From the NCBI GenBank assembly GCA_046160825.1, contig JBJXHC010000051.1, positions 1 to 64,000 on the forward strand: a stretch of DNA of 64,000 nucleotides, written 5' to 3'. The notes under the pieces are model-generated. The model worked only from the letters and a program-made list of their open reading frames with translations. It was not told the DNA's origin and ran no database searches. Shown one piece after another: positions 55,039 through 64,000 of this stretch. Each line of letters opens with the position of its first letter. Position 1 is the first letter of the stretch. Source of the stretch: JBJXHC01 sp046160825 (GTDB lineage: Bacteria > Bacteroidota > Ignavibacteria > UBA10030 > UBA6906). The position numbers and the translations under genes were made by a program.

Positions 55039-56838
55039 TTATCTCTTGCCGAACTTCGGAAGGTCTTTGGAGAGTCTTCCCATTATTCCTCCCGAATGTT
55101 TCTTCGGATCAACTTTGCGCAATGGCTCGTCGCCATGCTTCTTGTTGACCCACGATTGCTGAATAATGGAAAGAAGGTTGAAGACAAAGTAGTAGAGGTT
55201 CAGTCCGGAGGGAAAACTGTTGAATAACAACGTCATCATAACCGGCATCATCCACACCATTGCTTTCTGACGCGGGTCGGTCACTGTCATTTTTTGCTGT
55301 ATGAACATGGTTACACCCATGGCGAGAGCGAGCCCCGAGAGACTGACGATTTGAAAGAGGGGAATCGTAAAAGGGAGCTTTACAATTTCATCCGGGACAG
55401 AGAGATCGGTGATCCAAAACATGAAGCTCGCCTGGCGCAATTCTATGGATGAACTGAACACAGAGTACAACGCAAAGAGGATGGGCATCTGGAGAAGGAG
55501 AGGGAGACACCCCGATGCCGGGTTGACGCCATACTCCTTGTACAGATTCATGATCTGTTGGTTCATCTTCTGGGGATCGTCTTTGTGCTTTTCGCGGATC
55601 TCGGTCATCAGTGGCTGAAGGGCCTGCATCTGCTTCATGGATTTCATGCTGGTCTTTGTCAGCGGGTGCAACACAATCTTGATAATGATGGAAAAGACGA
55701 TGATGACAAAACCAAAGTTCGGGATGAACATCCGGAGAAATCCCAACAACGGCAAGAGGACATACTTCGAGATTGGGCGAATGATCCACGCCGGGCCAAG
55801 GCTGATGATTTCATCAATGTTTTTGCCGTACGACTGGATAACATCAATGTCGAGCGGACCCAGAAATACTGTGAATGTTGCAGACTCTGAAGCTGAATTA
55901 AGCAATGGCATCTTCACTGCAAGGGCGTACGATTCCCGTACTCCTTTGTCGGGCTGATTGACCCGATGACCCTGCAGGAGTGCCCCGCGGCTCTTGCTTT
56001 CATCGGGGATCATAACAACGGCGAAATATTTGTTACGCGCCGCCACCCAGCTTGTAGACCCTTCAATATCGACATCCGGGGTCTGTGCCACATCTGCTGC
56101 ATCTATCTCGGCAAGTTCGCCGCCGGAGTAGGCAAAGGCCTTTGTTGAGTTGGATTCATCAACACTATTGTGCTCGGCGTAGCGCAGGCCAGTTTCCCAT
56201 AATACTTGATACTCGTAGTTGGCAATGACATCGCCGACATTCTGGAACTTGAATGCCGCATCGAAAGAATATTTCCCGTTTGTAAATGTCATTTGCTTCA
56301 CAATGGATTTGCCGGGAGCTATCTCCAGACGAAGCTCCACGGTGTACGATTCATCGTTACGCAATTCAACCGTCTTCCAGGTTGGGAAGTCGGCCAAGAA
56401 TGTGAGGTGTCGCGTGTTGATGAGTTTTCCATCAGAGGAGGTAAACAGCAGGCTGAAGTCTCCGCCCTGTTCATAATCAACAATGTTGACCGGATACTTA
56501 TCCCAGGTGAAATACTTCGTCAGTTCCCACTTTCGAATCAGACCGCCGTGTGTGGAAACCTCGGCCGTGTAGAGATCGGTTTTGATTATGAGTCTCCGTT
56601 CGGGCCCGCCTACGAGATGGGAAAAATATTTGCCGCTTGTGTCCTTTTCTACACTCCCGATCGTAGGGCTCTTCACTGGTTCCGACTCCACGCGGTCCTT
56701 CAATGCAGAGTGTGGCGTTCCCAGGCTATCCGCTTGTCGAGGGATACTCCGTGACGGTTCAGGGGGGGCCTGAACCCACATCCACACCATGAGAACAATA
56801 CCTATAAGAATGAAACCGAATACCGTCTGCTTATCCAT
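55039..56838 (-). CDS. yidC: Membrane protein insertase YidC
   Basis: YidC inserts and folds inner-membrane proteins. The 599-residue product has an N-terminal helix (about 5-22), a large periplasmic beta domain (about 50-330; typical of Gram-negatives), then five transmembrane helices with the conserved Arg region and a short basic C-terminal tail. The frame is open from 56859, but ATG at 56838 (MDKQTVFGF) matches the family start. It is the last gene of the rpmH-rnpA-yidD-yidC set, ending in an intrinsic terminator. Confidence 0.95.
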   Translation of the reverse strand: MDKQTVFGFILIGIVLMVWMWVQAPPEPSRSIPRQADSLGTPHSALKDRVESEPVKSPTIGSVEKDTSGKYFSHLVGGPERRLIIKTDLYTAEVSTHGGLIRKWELTKYFTWDKYPVNIVDYEQGGDFSLLFTSSDGKLINTRHLTFLADFPTWKTVELRNDESYTVELRLEIAPGKSIVKQMTFTNGKYSFDAAFKFQNVGDVIANYEYQVLWETGLRYAEHNSVDESNSTKAFAYSGGELAEIDAADVAQTPDVDIEGSTSWVAARNKYFAVVMIPDESKSRGALLQGHRVNQPDKGVRESYALAVKMPLLNSASESATFTVFLGPLDIDVIQSYGKNIDEIISLGPAWIIRPISKYVLLPLLGFLRMFIPNFGFVIIVFSIIIKIVLHPLTKTSMKSMKQMQALQPLMTEIREKHKDDPQKMNQQIMNLYKEYGVNPASGCLPLLLQMPILFALYSVFSSSIELRQASFMFWITDLSVPDEIVKLPFTIPLFQIVSLSGLALAMGVTMFIQQKMTVTDPRQKAMVWMMPVMMTLLFNSFPSGLNLYYFVFNLLSIIQQSWVNKKHGDEPLRKVDPKKHSGGIMGRLSKDLPKFGKR

Positions 56839-56890
56839 GTAGAACAATCTCCAGAACAACCATTGTTAACCAGCCTGCACAGAAACTCTT

Positions 56891-57100
56891 TCAGGCCGGA
56901 TCATATCCTCCCGGATGGAGTGGGTGGCATTTCATGATGCGACGAATTGCGCGAAGAAGACCGGAAAGCGCGCCATGTTTTCGCATTGCATCAATTGCAT
57001 AATGTGAACACGTTGGATAAAATCGACATGTGTTTTGGGGGAGGAGAGGAGAGATGACGATCTGATATAGCCTAACAAGCCAGATTGCAAGCGAAGTCAT
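56891..57100 (-). CDS. yidD: Membrane protein insertion factor YidD
   Basis: The 69-residue product has the YidD/DUF37 pattern: [20 protein letters not shown] and [11 protein letters not shown] with conserved cysteines. It is thought to assist YidC in membrane insertion. It starts 3 nt after the rnpA stop and lies before yidC, the classical order. Confidence 0.92.
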   Translation of the reverse strand: MTSLAIWLVRLYQIVISPLLPQNTCRFYPTCSHYAIDAMRKHGALSGLLRAIRRIMKCHPLHPGGYDPA

Positions 57101-57103
57101 TAG

Positions 57104-57490
57104 TTAACGCTTCTCGATCTTGCTACACACCGCCGCTAAATCATCGTGGATCATCAGATATGTCACTCTTCTTGCTTCCTGTAGCCGATTTCCTCGGTAG
57201 GCAACCACGAAGTGAAGATTTGTATTCCTTGCGGTGGACAATTGTACGAGACGCCTCGATACTGTGCGCAGGGCTTCGCGCATCCGTCGCTTCACATGGT
57301 TTCGCTGCACTGCATTCAGGCTGCGATCAACAATTGCTACGCCGGTTGAAACCCCTGCTGCGATGCCAGCCTGCCACAGACAATAACACCTGACTAATTG
57401 ACCATCGGTACGTTTGCCCGAAAGAAAAACTGTTCGAAAGGCTTTTGATCCACGCAAGGCTCGAATATTCTTCACATTGCAACCCGGCAT
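57104..57490 (-). CDS. rnpA: Ribonuclease P protein component
   Basis: RnpA is the protein cofactor of RNase P, which matures tRNA 5' ends. The 128-residue product has the RNR motif RNHVKRRMREALR and the expected fold-size. The ATG at 57490 lies 11 nt after the rpmH stop. The RNase P RNA gene is not in this window. Confidence 0.93.
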   Translation of the reverse strand: MPGCNVKNIRALRGSKAFRTVFLSGKRTDGQLVRCYCLWQAGIAAGVSTGVAIVDRSLNAVQRNHVKRRMREALRTVSRRLVQLSTARNTNLHFVVAYRGNRLQEARRVTYLMIHDDLAAVCSKIEKR

Positions 57491-57501
57491 TCACGCCGTT
57501 G

Positions 57502-57648
57502 CTATCGCTCGTCGCTTACGGTCAGTTTCTTTCGGCCCTTTGCGCGTCTCCGTGCAAGAACATTCCGGCCGTTTTTTGTTGCCATGCGGGCTCGAAACCC
57601 ATGCGTGTTTCTTCGTTTTCTATTGTGCGGCTGAAACGTACGCTTCAT
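57502..57648 (-). CDS. rpmH: 50S ribosomal protein L34
   Basis: This 48-residue gene was found by reading the minus strand. It encodes [19 protein letters not shown], then [19 protein letters not shown], then KKL, the highly conserved L34 sequence. ATG at 57648, TAG at 57504-57502. The last residues (TVSDER) are normal. It is the first gene of the rpmH-rnpA-yidD-yidC operon, which diverges from dnaA across the origin region, as in many bacteria. Confidence 0.97.
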   Translation of the reverse strand: MKRTFQPHNRKRRNTHGFRARMATKNGRNVLARRRAKGRKKLTVSDER

Positions 57649-58091
57649 TTTCTATTGCTCCTACGTTTGGATGACACACCAAGAAGGGTATTGATAGGGG
57701 AGTTAAGGTACGGAAATATCACTAGAGACACAACAAATTTTCTTGTGTGCGCCCTTGCGTCGTGAGTTTACTTGTGTTATCATCTTTTGTGTAAAGATTG
57801 CTGCCGTTCCGTGTTGACAACTTGTTCACATCGCAACAGGGGTAACCGGATTAGTTCTGGCCTGTGAATAAAACACACCGTCTCTCGTGCTTCCTTCTCG
57901 TCTTATGTTATGTTCTTGCCTTGATTTTAAGTGCGTTTCTCGGTTTCTAACTTATCGGCTTTCGTGTGTTGATAAGAAACTTGTCGGCTTACTTCTTGTC
58001 TCTGTTCAATCTATTTGTGGGTAATGGTGTGGATAAACAACGGTCTTTGTGTGGATATCATTGTAACGTCAAGGCAGAGAGGTTCTTATAG
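57649..58091. other. rpmH-dnaA intergenic region, left part of probable oriC
   Basis: This 443-bp gap has no gene. It holds DnaA-box-like 9-mers (consensus TTATnCACA or its complement): TGTGAATAA (57863-57871), TGTGGATAA (58028-58036), and near matches TTGTTCACA (57822-57830), TGTGTTATC (57773-57781) and TGTGGATAT (58050-58058). A direct repeat AACTTRTCGGCTT occurs at 57949 and 57978. Promoters for rpmH and dnaA must lie here but are not obvious. Confidence 0.7.
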
Positions 58092-59549
58092 ATGGAAACT
58101 ATTCAACAGATCTCCAGCGTCACCTCCGAGGTTGAACAGGGCCGCGTAGCATGGCTGGCCTGTCTCGGTGTCATTCGAGAGAGCGTAAACACGCAGAGTT
58201 TCAAAACCTGGTTCGAGCCTATAGAGTCAATTTCTCTGGCTGGTGGAAAACTCACGGTTCAAGTCCCCAGCCAATTCTTTTGCGACTGGCTGGAAGAGCA
58301 TTATTACGGACTTATTAATTCGACCGCTGCGCGTGTACTAGGCAAAGGGGCGAAACTCGAGTACGTCATCCGCACCGAGGACCCAACCGTCGGAGAGGAT
58401 GTACGCGTTGTTCCCAACATGAAAAAGGGGTTCCCTCAACAACCGGAATCCTTTATTCTCTCTACCGGTAGTAGAACATCTCACAGCGGTGAAGAACAGC
58501 AACTCGCTCCATACCAAAGTTTCCTGAACCCCCGTTATACATTTGAAAACTTTATCAAGGGTGATAGCAACCAGTTGGCAAGGGCAGCCGCGTCTGCCGT
58601 GGCGAATAATCCTGGGGGAACATCATTCAACCCGTTGGTGATCTATGGTGGCACCGGCTTGGGCAAAACCCATCTCATGCAATCCATTGGGAACTATGCC
58701 CTGACCAACGGCAAGGCACGCAGGGTGATTTATGTTTCCAGCGAAAAATTCACCGTGGAATTCGTCGATGCCATTCAGAGTGATCGGATTAGTGATTTTT
58801 CCAGCTTCTACCGAAGCATGGATATTCTTATCGTCGATGACATCCAGTTCTTTTCCGGAAAGGAAAAGACTCAGGATAATTTCTTCCACACGTTCAACGA
58901 ATTACACCAACTGGGCAAGCAGATTGTTCTCACATCGGATCGCCCGCCCAAGGAGCTGAAGGGCTTGGACGACCGGTTGCTTTCCAGGTTCCAGTGGGGA
59001 CTTACTGCTGACATACAACCGCCCGACCTTGAGACCCGTATTGCCATCCTCCGGAAGAAGAGTGAGGATGATGGCATAGAGTTGTCACAGGATGTTGTCG
59101 AATGTATTGCTGCCAACGTAACAACAAACATTCGGGAGCTTGAAGGGTGCCTTATCAGCTTGCTTGCAAAGGCTTCTCTGGAAGAGCGGGAGATAACCGT
59201 GGACCTTACTCGCGAGGTGTTACGCGTTGTTGTTGGTGATATCAAATCCCCGATCACGATTGAGGAGATCCAGCGTGTCGTGTGCGACTATTTTGGGATT
59301 CCCCAGGATCTTATCCGCGCGAAAACGCGCAAACAGGAAATTGTCAACGCCCGACAGATTGCCATGTTTCTCGCCAAGGAACTTACCAACTCTTCACTGA
59401 AAACAATCGGTTTGCACTTTGGCGGACGCGACCACAGCACTGTCATTCATGCGTATCAGTCAGTGGAAGATCAGATGAGACTCGACCAAAAATATAATAC
59501 GAATGTGCAACAAGTTCGGCGGCGCCTTGAACACCTCGGACGTGCGTGA
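58092..59549 (+). CDS. dnaA: Chromosomal replication initiator protein DnaA
   Basis: DnaA binds DnaA boxes and opens the origin. The 485-residue product has an N-terminal domain I (about 1-100), a linker, the AAA+ domain with Walker A GGTGLGKTHLMQS and Walker B DDIQFF, and a C-terminal DNA-binding domain with the signature GGRDHSTVIHA. Length is normal. The flanking gaps carry DnaA-box-like sites, so the gene sits inside the probable oriC. rpmH lies upstream in the divergent direction and dnaN follows. Confidence 0.97.
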   Translation: METIQQISSVTSEVEQGRVAWLACLGVIRESVNTQSFKTWFEPIESISLAGGKLTVQVPSQFFCDWLEEHYYGLINSTAARVLGKGAKLEYVIRTEDPTVGEDVRVVPNMKKGFPQQPESFILSTGSRTSHSGEEQQLAPYQSFLNPRYTFENFIKGDSNQLARAAASAVANNPGGTSFNPLVIYGGTGLGKTHLMQSIGNYALTNGKARRVIYVSSEKFTVEFVDAIQSDRISDFSSFYRSMDILIVDDIQFFSGKEKTQDNFFHTFNELHQLGKQIVLTSDRPPKELKGLDDRLLSRFQWGLTADIQPPDLETRIAILRKKSEDDGIELSQDVVECIAANVTTNIRELEGCLISLLAKASLEEREITVDLTREVLRVVVGDIKSPITIEEIQRVVCDYFGIPQDLIRAKTRKQEIVNARQIAMFLAKELTNSSLKTIGLHFGGRDHSTVIHAYQSVEDQMRLDQKYNTNVQQVRRRLEHLGRA

Positions 59550-59561
59550 TGAAGTGCTCTC

Positions 59562-59580
59562 TATAACACCATGTGTTATA
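59562..59580. repeat. Palindrome just after dnaA
   Basis: TATAACAC and GTGTTATA are a perfect 8-bp stem with a 3-nt loop, 12 nt after the dnaA stop. There is no T tract, so it is not a standard terminator. Each arm resembles a DnaA box, hinting at a paired DnaA-binding site. Confidence 0.55.
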
Positions 59581-59768
59581 GGTCGTTAATTTTCCGGCTT
59601 CTTTTTGTGAACAACGCGTGTATTGGCTGGTGTGTTACTTGTGAATAGATGTGATATGCATGTGTATTACCTTCAAGGTTCCATGCGTGAGTGAGTATAT
59701 ACGTGGTTGATGTTAACAATAAATAGATTTTCCACATCTGGTGTATTCAAATCATTCTTGAAGTGAAT

Positions 59769-59783
59769 GACACATAGTGTGTC
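59769..59783. repeat. Palindrome in the dnaA-dnaN gap
   Basis: GACACA and TGTGTC are a perfect inverted repeat with a 3-nt spacer, about 50 bp before the AT-rich stretch. It could be a protein-binding site at the origin. Confidence 0.45.
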
Positions 59784-60028
59784 CGGTTTTCTCTCAAAAA
59801 TTTTCCAATATCAACATATCAACTTATGCACACCCTTATTACTAATCTTATATATATTCAATCTTGAAAATTCTTTTACTACTTATAATATAATGTGACG
59901 TTTGAATCTCCAAATTATTCTAACAAATAATGATTTCGTTTAGTTGAAGTTGAGTGTAAAAATGGTTAATTTTCAAGGGTTTTGAAAGAGTTTTATTCCC
60001 CAAACCACCCACCCGAGGAGTGTATCGA

Positions 60029-61147
60029 ATGAAATTTAGCGCAAACAGTTCTGATCTTTCGCGCGCGCTGGCAAAAGTCAACGCTGTTGTTCCCTCCAAA
60101 TCTCCATCACCGATCCTCGAAAATGTACTCTTTGACCTTCTGAATGAGACACTGAATATTACCGCAACTGACATGGACATATCCCTTTCCGTTGCAATGC
60201 AAGTGAAAGCCGGCGAGGATGGAAAAATAGCCATCCCTGCAAAGCGCCTTCTGGACACGATCAGATCTCTCCCCGATACAGAAATAATATTTATCATCGA
60301 CACGACAACAAATAAAATAAAAATAACAACGAAGAACGGCGAGTATTCCCTTACGGGCGAATCAGCAAAGGATTATCCTATCTTGCCGCAGTTCAAGGGT
60401 ATTGATGAACTCGTTCTTGACACATCAACGCTGAAGAAACTTATACACCGAACTGCATTTGCGGTAAGCACAGACGAACTTCGCCCGGCGATGATGGGAG
60501 TATTATTTCAATCAAAAGGAAATGAACTCCGAACGGTTGCAACAGATGGTCATAGACTCGTTAAGGTTGTTCAAAAACTTTCCAAAGCCTCATCCCTCAA
60601 GAGAGATATTATTGTTCCGGCAAAATCGCTCAGTCTCGTTTCAAGACTTCTGGAAACAGGGGACAATTCCGTTAGTGTTAGTGACACACATATCAAAATA
60701 GCATTTGACAGAACCGTTCTTATATCACGCCTCATCGACGAAACATATCCCAACTATGAGAGCGTTATTCCGCAGGATAACACCAAAATGTTGACTGTAG
60801 TACGGGATAACATCATAGCGTCGCTCCGGCGGGTTGCACTGTATGCAAGCGCAACAACACACCAGGTACGGTTCGAACTTTCCAAGAACCAAATGAAGGT
60901 GAGCGCCCAGGATATAGATTTTGGCGGAGAGGCCAAGGAAACAGTTGAATGTGTGTATGACTCAGAGACGCTGGAAATCGGATTCAACTCGATATATATG
61001 CTGGATATTCTCACGCACATGGAAGAAGAGAAGGTGGTGCTGAAATTTAGTACACCGACACGCGCAGGTATAGTTTCGCCAGCGAGTGCAAGTACAGCAG
61101 GGGAAGACGTCATGATGTTAGTTATGCCGGTGCGGCTCAACGTCTAA
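60029..61147 (+). CDS. dnaN: DNA polymerase III beta subunit (sliding clamp)
   Basis: DnaN forms the ring that holds the polymerase on DNA. The frame is open from 60020 (GTG); ATG at 60029 has GAGGAG 8 nt upstream and matches the family start MKFSANSSDL. The 372-residue product has the three-fold clamp fold, with VMPVRL near the C terminus (MPMRL-type motif). It lies between the origin region and recF. Confidence 0.96.
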   Translation: MKFSANSSDLSRALAKVNAVVPSKSPSPILENVLFDLLNETLNITATDMDISLSVAMQVKAGEDGKIAIPAKRLLDTIRSLPDTEIIFIIDTTTNKIKITTKNGEYSLTGESAKDYPILPQFKGIDELVLDTSTLKKLIHRTAFAVSTDELRPAMMGVLFQSKGNELRTVATDGHRLVKVVQKLSKASSLKRDIIVPAKSLSLVSRLLETGDNSVSVSDTHIKIAFDRTVLISRLIDETYPNYESVIPQDNTKMLTVVRDNIIASLRRVALYASATTHQVRFELSKNQMKVSAQDIDFGGEAKETVECVYDSETLEIGFNSIYMLDILTHMEEEKVVLKFSTPTRAGIVSPASASTAGEDVMMLVMPVRLNV

Positions 61148-61201
61148 GGGGGAACGTCAGCCAGAAGGAGGCCGACCAAAGCGCCTTCGGCGGTACAGCG
61201 C

Positions 61202-62323
61202 ATGAAGGTTACGCATATACACCTCCGGAATTTTCGCAACCATAGCGACAGCGACCTGAGATTTTCCCCGGCGATCAATGTGCTTCTGGGAGAGAACGGT
61301 CAAGGCAAGACCAATATTATCGAGGCTATTTCATACATCAGCCTCACGAAGAGTTTTTACGGTGCAAGCGATGGCACCGTGCTGCAGATAGGAAGAGAAT
61401 CGTTTGCGGTGGAGGAAGAGATAGAAACCGACGGCGGAAATGTGAATCACGTGTCGGTTTCTTTTTGCGCGGAGCCGGGAGAAAAGGATTTTTTGATTAA
61501 CGGGATTAAGCCCGAAAGTCTGGCATCCGTTATCGGCAGGTTCCCGGTGGTCGTGCTCTCGCCGGAACACGGACGGGTCACGTTTGGAGGACCGGCAGAC
61601 AGAAGGAAGTTCATTGATATAATTCTCTCACAACTCAGCAGATCTTACCTCACTGATTTGTTGGAGTATCGACGGGTACTGAGGCAGCGCAACAAGATCC
61701 TTACCGAGCAGCGCAATCGTGGGGCGTTGAACGCCGAGGTGCTCGCGTCGTGGAATACAGCATTAGCGGAACATGGAAGCAAAGTTATTGTCAGGCGATT
61801 TCAGTTTGTGCAAGAGTTTGGGGAGTATGTTACTTCTGCTTACCGGCAAATAGCGGCACGGGATGAAGAGCCGGCGCTGATGTATATGAGTTCCGTCGAG
61901 GCAGACCCAATAAGTTCCGTCGAACAGCGAATGTCAGAAGCGCTCGCCCGCAGGAAGGCAGAGGAGTTCAGGAGAGGCACCACGCTCGTAGGACCGCACC
62001 GCGACGACCTGCGTTTTTCGTTGAACGGCATGAATGTTCAGGAATATGCGTCGCAGGGGCAACATAAAACATTCCTGGTTGCGTTGAAGATGGCGGAGTT
62101 TTTTTATTTGAAGGAGAGGACGGCAGAGACACCAATCTTCCTGCTTGATGATGTGTTTAGTGAGCTGGACGAACAGCGGACGCGCAACATCCTGGAAGTT
62201 ATACAACACATCGGACAAACAATCATCACGAGTACGGACGAATCGGTGTTCCGGAAAGCCGTGGCGTGGGGAGATACCAACAGGAGATTCCGCGTTGAAA
62301 AGGGGACAGTTAAAGCGGCATAG
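61202..62323 (+). CDS. recF: DNA repair protein RecF
   Basis: RecF is an SMC-like ATPase that helps load RecA at gaps. The 373-residue product has Walker A GENGQGKTNI (about 32-41) and Walker B FLLDDVFSELDEQR. An AAGGAGG sequence lies 30 nt upstream, too far for a normal start; a small CGCC-ttc-GGCG hairpin separates them. Its 3' end overlaps the DciA-like gene by 29 nt. Confidence 0.94.
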   Translation: MKVTHIHLRNFRNHSDSDLRFSPAINVLLGENGQGKTNIIEAISYISLTKSFYGASDGTVLQIGRESFAVEEEIETDGGNVNHVSVSFCAEPGEKDFLINGIKPESLASVIGRFPVVVLSPEHGRVTFGGPADRRKFIDIILSQLSRSYLTDLLEYRRVLRQRNKILTEQRNRGALNAEVLASWNTALAEHGSKVIVRRFQFVQEFGEYVTSAYRQIAARDEEPALMYMSSVEADPISSVEQRMSEALARRKAEEFRRGTTLVGPHRDDLRFSLNGMNVQEYASQGQHKTFLVALKMAEFFYLKERTAETPIFLLDDVFSELDEQRTRNILEVIQHIGQTIITSTDESVFRKAVAWGDTNRRFRVEKGTVKAA

Positions 62324-62603
62324 CGTACCCAAAACCGTGGCGTCGGTCATCTCGGAACTCACCAATGACTTCGGTATCGACAGGACGCTGGATCGATACA
62401 GCGTGGTAACCGGTTGGCAAACTCTTGTGGGAGAACAGATTGCGCGCGTGACTACAGCGCAGCGCATGGAAAATGGAGTGTTATACGTCGGCGTGAACAC
62501 GGCACCGTGGCGCGCAGAGCTTACAATGCGACGCAGGGAAATCATCGACAAGATCAACACCACCCTCGGCAAAAAGGTGGTACACGATATCCGATTTCGA
62601 TAA
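62295..62603 (+). CDS. DciA/DUF721-like protein
   Basis: DciA is a replicative-helicase operator/loader found where DnaC is absent. The frame is open far upstream inside recF; TTG at 62295 is chosen because AGGAG lies 8 nt before it, giving 102 residues. Features are VVTGWQTLVGEQIARVTTAQ, NGVLYVGVNTAPWRAEL and the RREII segment, the core of DUF721. It overlaps recF by 29 nt, as in many origin-proximal clusters, which supports a replication role. Confidence 0.85.
   Translation: MKRGQLKRHSVPKTVASVISELTNDFGIDRTLDRYSVVTGWQTLVGEQIARVTTAQRMENGVLYVGVNTAPWRAELTMRRREIIDKINTTLGKKVVHDIRFR

Positions 62604-64000
<1,397 letters not shown>

Larger units (their letters stand above)
59550..60028. other. dnaA-dnaN intergenic region, right part of probable oriC
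   Basis: This 479-bp gap has no gene. It has a perfect DnaA box TTATGCACA (59824-59832), near matches TGTGAACAA (59606-59614) and TGTGTTATA (59572-59580), and a highly AT-rich stretch (about 59833-59935) suited to unwinding. Two palindromes are present: TATAACAC-cat-GTGTTATA (59562-59580) and GACACA-tag-TGTGTC (59769-59783). This is the stronger candidate for the unwinding region. Confidence 0.72.

Overview
This 64 kb window is the origin-proximal part of a bacterial chromosome. Moderate GC content, an E. coli-like sigma70 promoter consensus (several TTGAnn-N16/17-TATnnT boxes), a PorV/PorQ-type outer-membrane protein, FecR and CHASE2 proteins, DUF4175 and DUF4159 proteins and a compact dcw cluster suggest the Bacteroidota/Chlorobiota/Ignavibacteria side of the FCB group. 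That placement is inference from gene content. I see no rRNA, tRNA, transposase, prophage or CRISPR array.

Layout. 1-5.2 kb (minus): a secreted BNR-repeat protein cut by the window edge, a TauE/SafE permease, an S41 C-terminal processing protease and thymidylate kinase. 5.4-7.9 kb (plus): dxr and rseP. 8.0-14.6 kb (plus): a likely co-regulated envelope module of a secreted protein, a FecR-domain protein, a large outer-membrane barrel and a CHASE2 adenylate cyclase. 14.6-27.4 kb (minus): a lipoprotein, a PorV-like protein, dnaX, lon, an ECF sigma/anti-sigma pair, an M14 peptidase, DUF4175 and DUF4159. One plus-strand polytopic membrane protein follows. 28.7-46.4 kb (minus): the division and cell-wall cluster mraZ-rsmH-ftsL-ftsI-[CADD-like]-murE-murF-mraY-murD-ftsW-murG-[PH-like]-murC-ftsQ-ftsA-ftsZ. 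46.6-54.9 kb (minus): mfd, murQ, rsmG, mnmG, mnmE. 55.0-57.6 kb (minus): yidC, yidD, rnpA, rpmH. From 58.1 kb (plus): dnaA, dnaN, recF, a DciA-like gene and the start of gyrB.

Genes run minus to the left and plus to the right of dnaA, as expected for co-orientation with forks leaving an origin. Both intergenic regions flanking dnaA carry DnaA-box-like 9-mers. The one after dnaA also has an AT-rich stretch and two short palindromes, so a bipartite oriC around dnaA is likely. Two parS-like sites bracket mnmG, 4-6 kb away.

Main points worth a second look: (1) a run of nine A in dnaX with stop codons close by in both shifted frames, suggesting a slippage-made gamma subunit; (2) a second, synonymously diverged copy of the ftsZ 3' end immediately after ftsZ; (3) a CADD-type enzyme with conserved metal ligands and the sacrificial tyrosine, inside the dcw cluster; (4) the FecR/barrel/CHASE2-cyclase module; (5) parS-like sites at the start and end of mnmG; (6) a hairpin-T-tract in the lon leader; (7) a three-box MraZ operator with a related copy at the mfd stop; (8) a nested palindrome between tmk and dxr.
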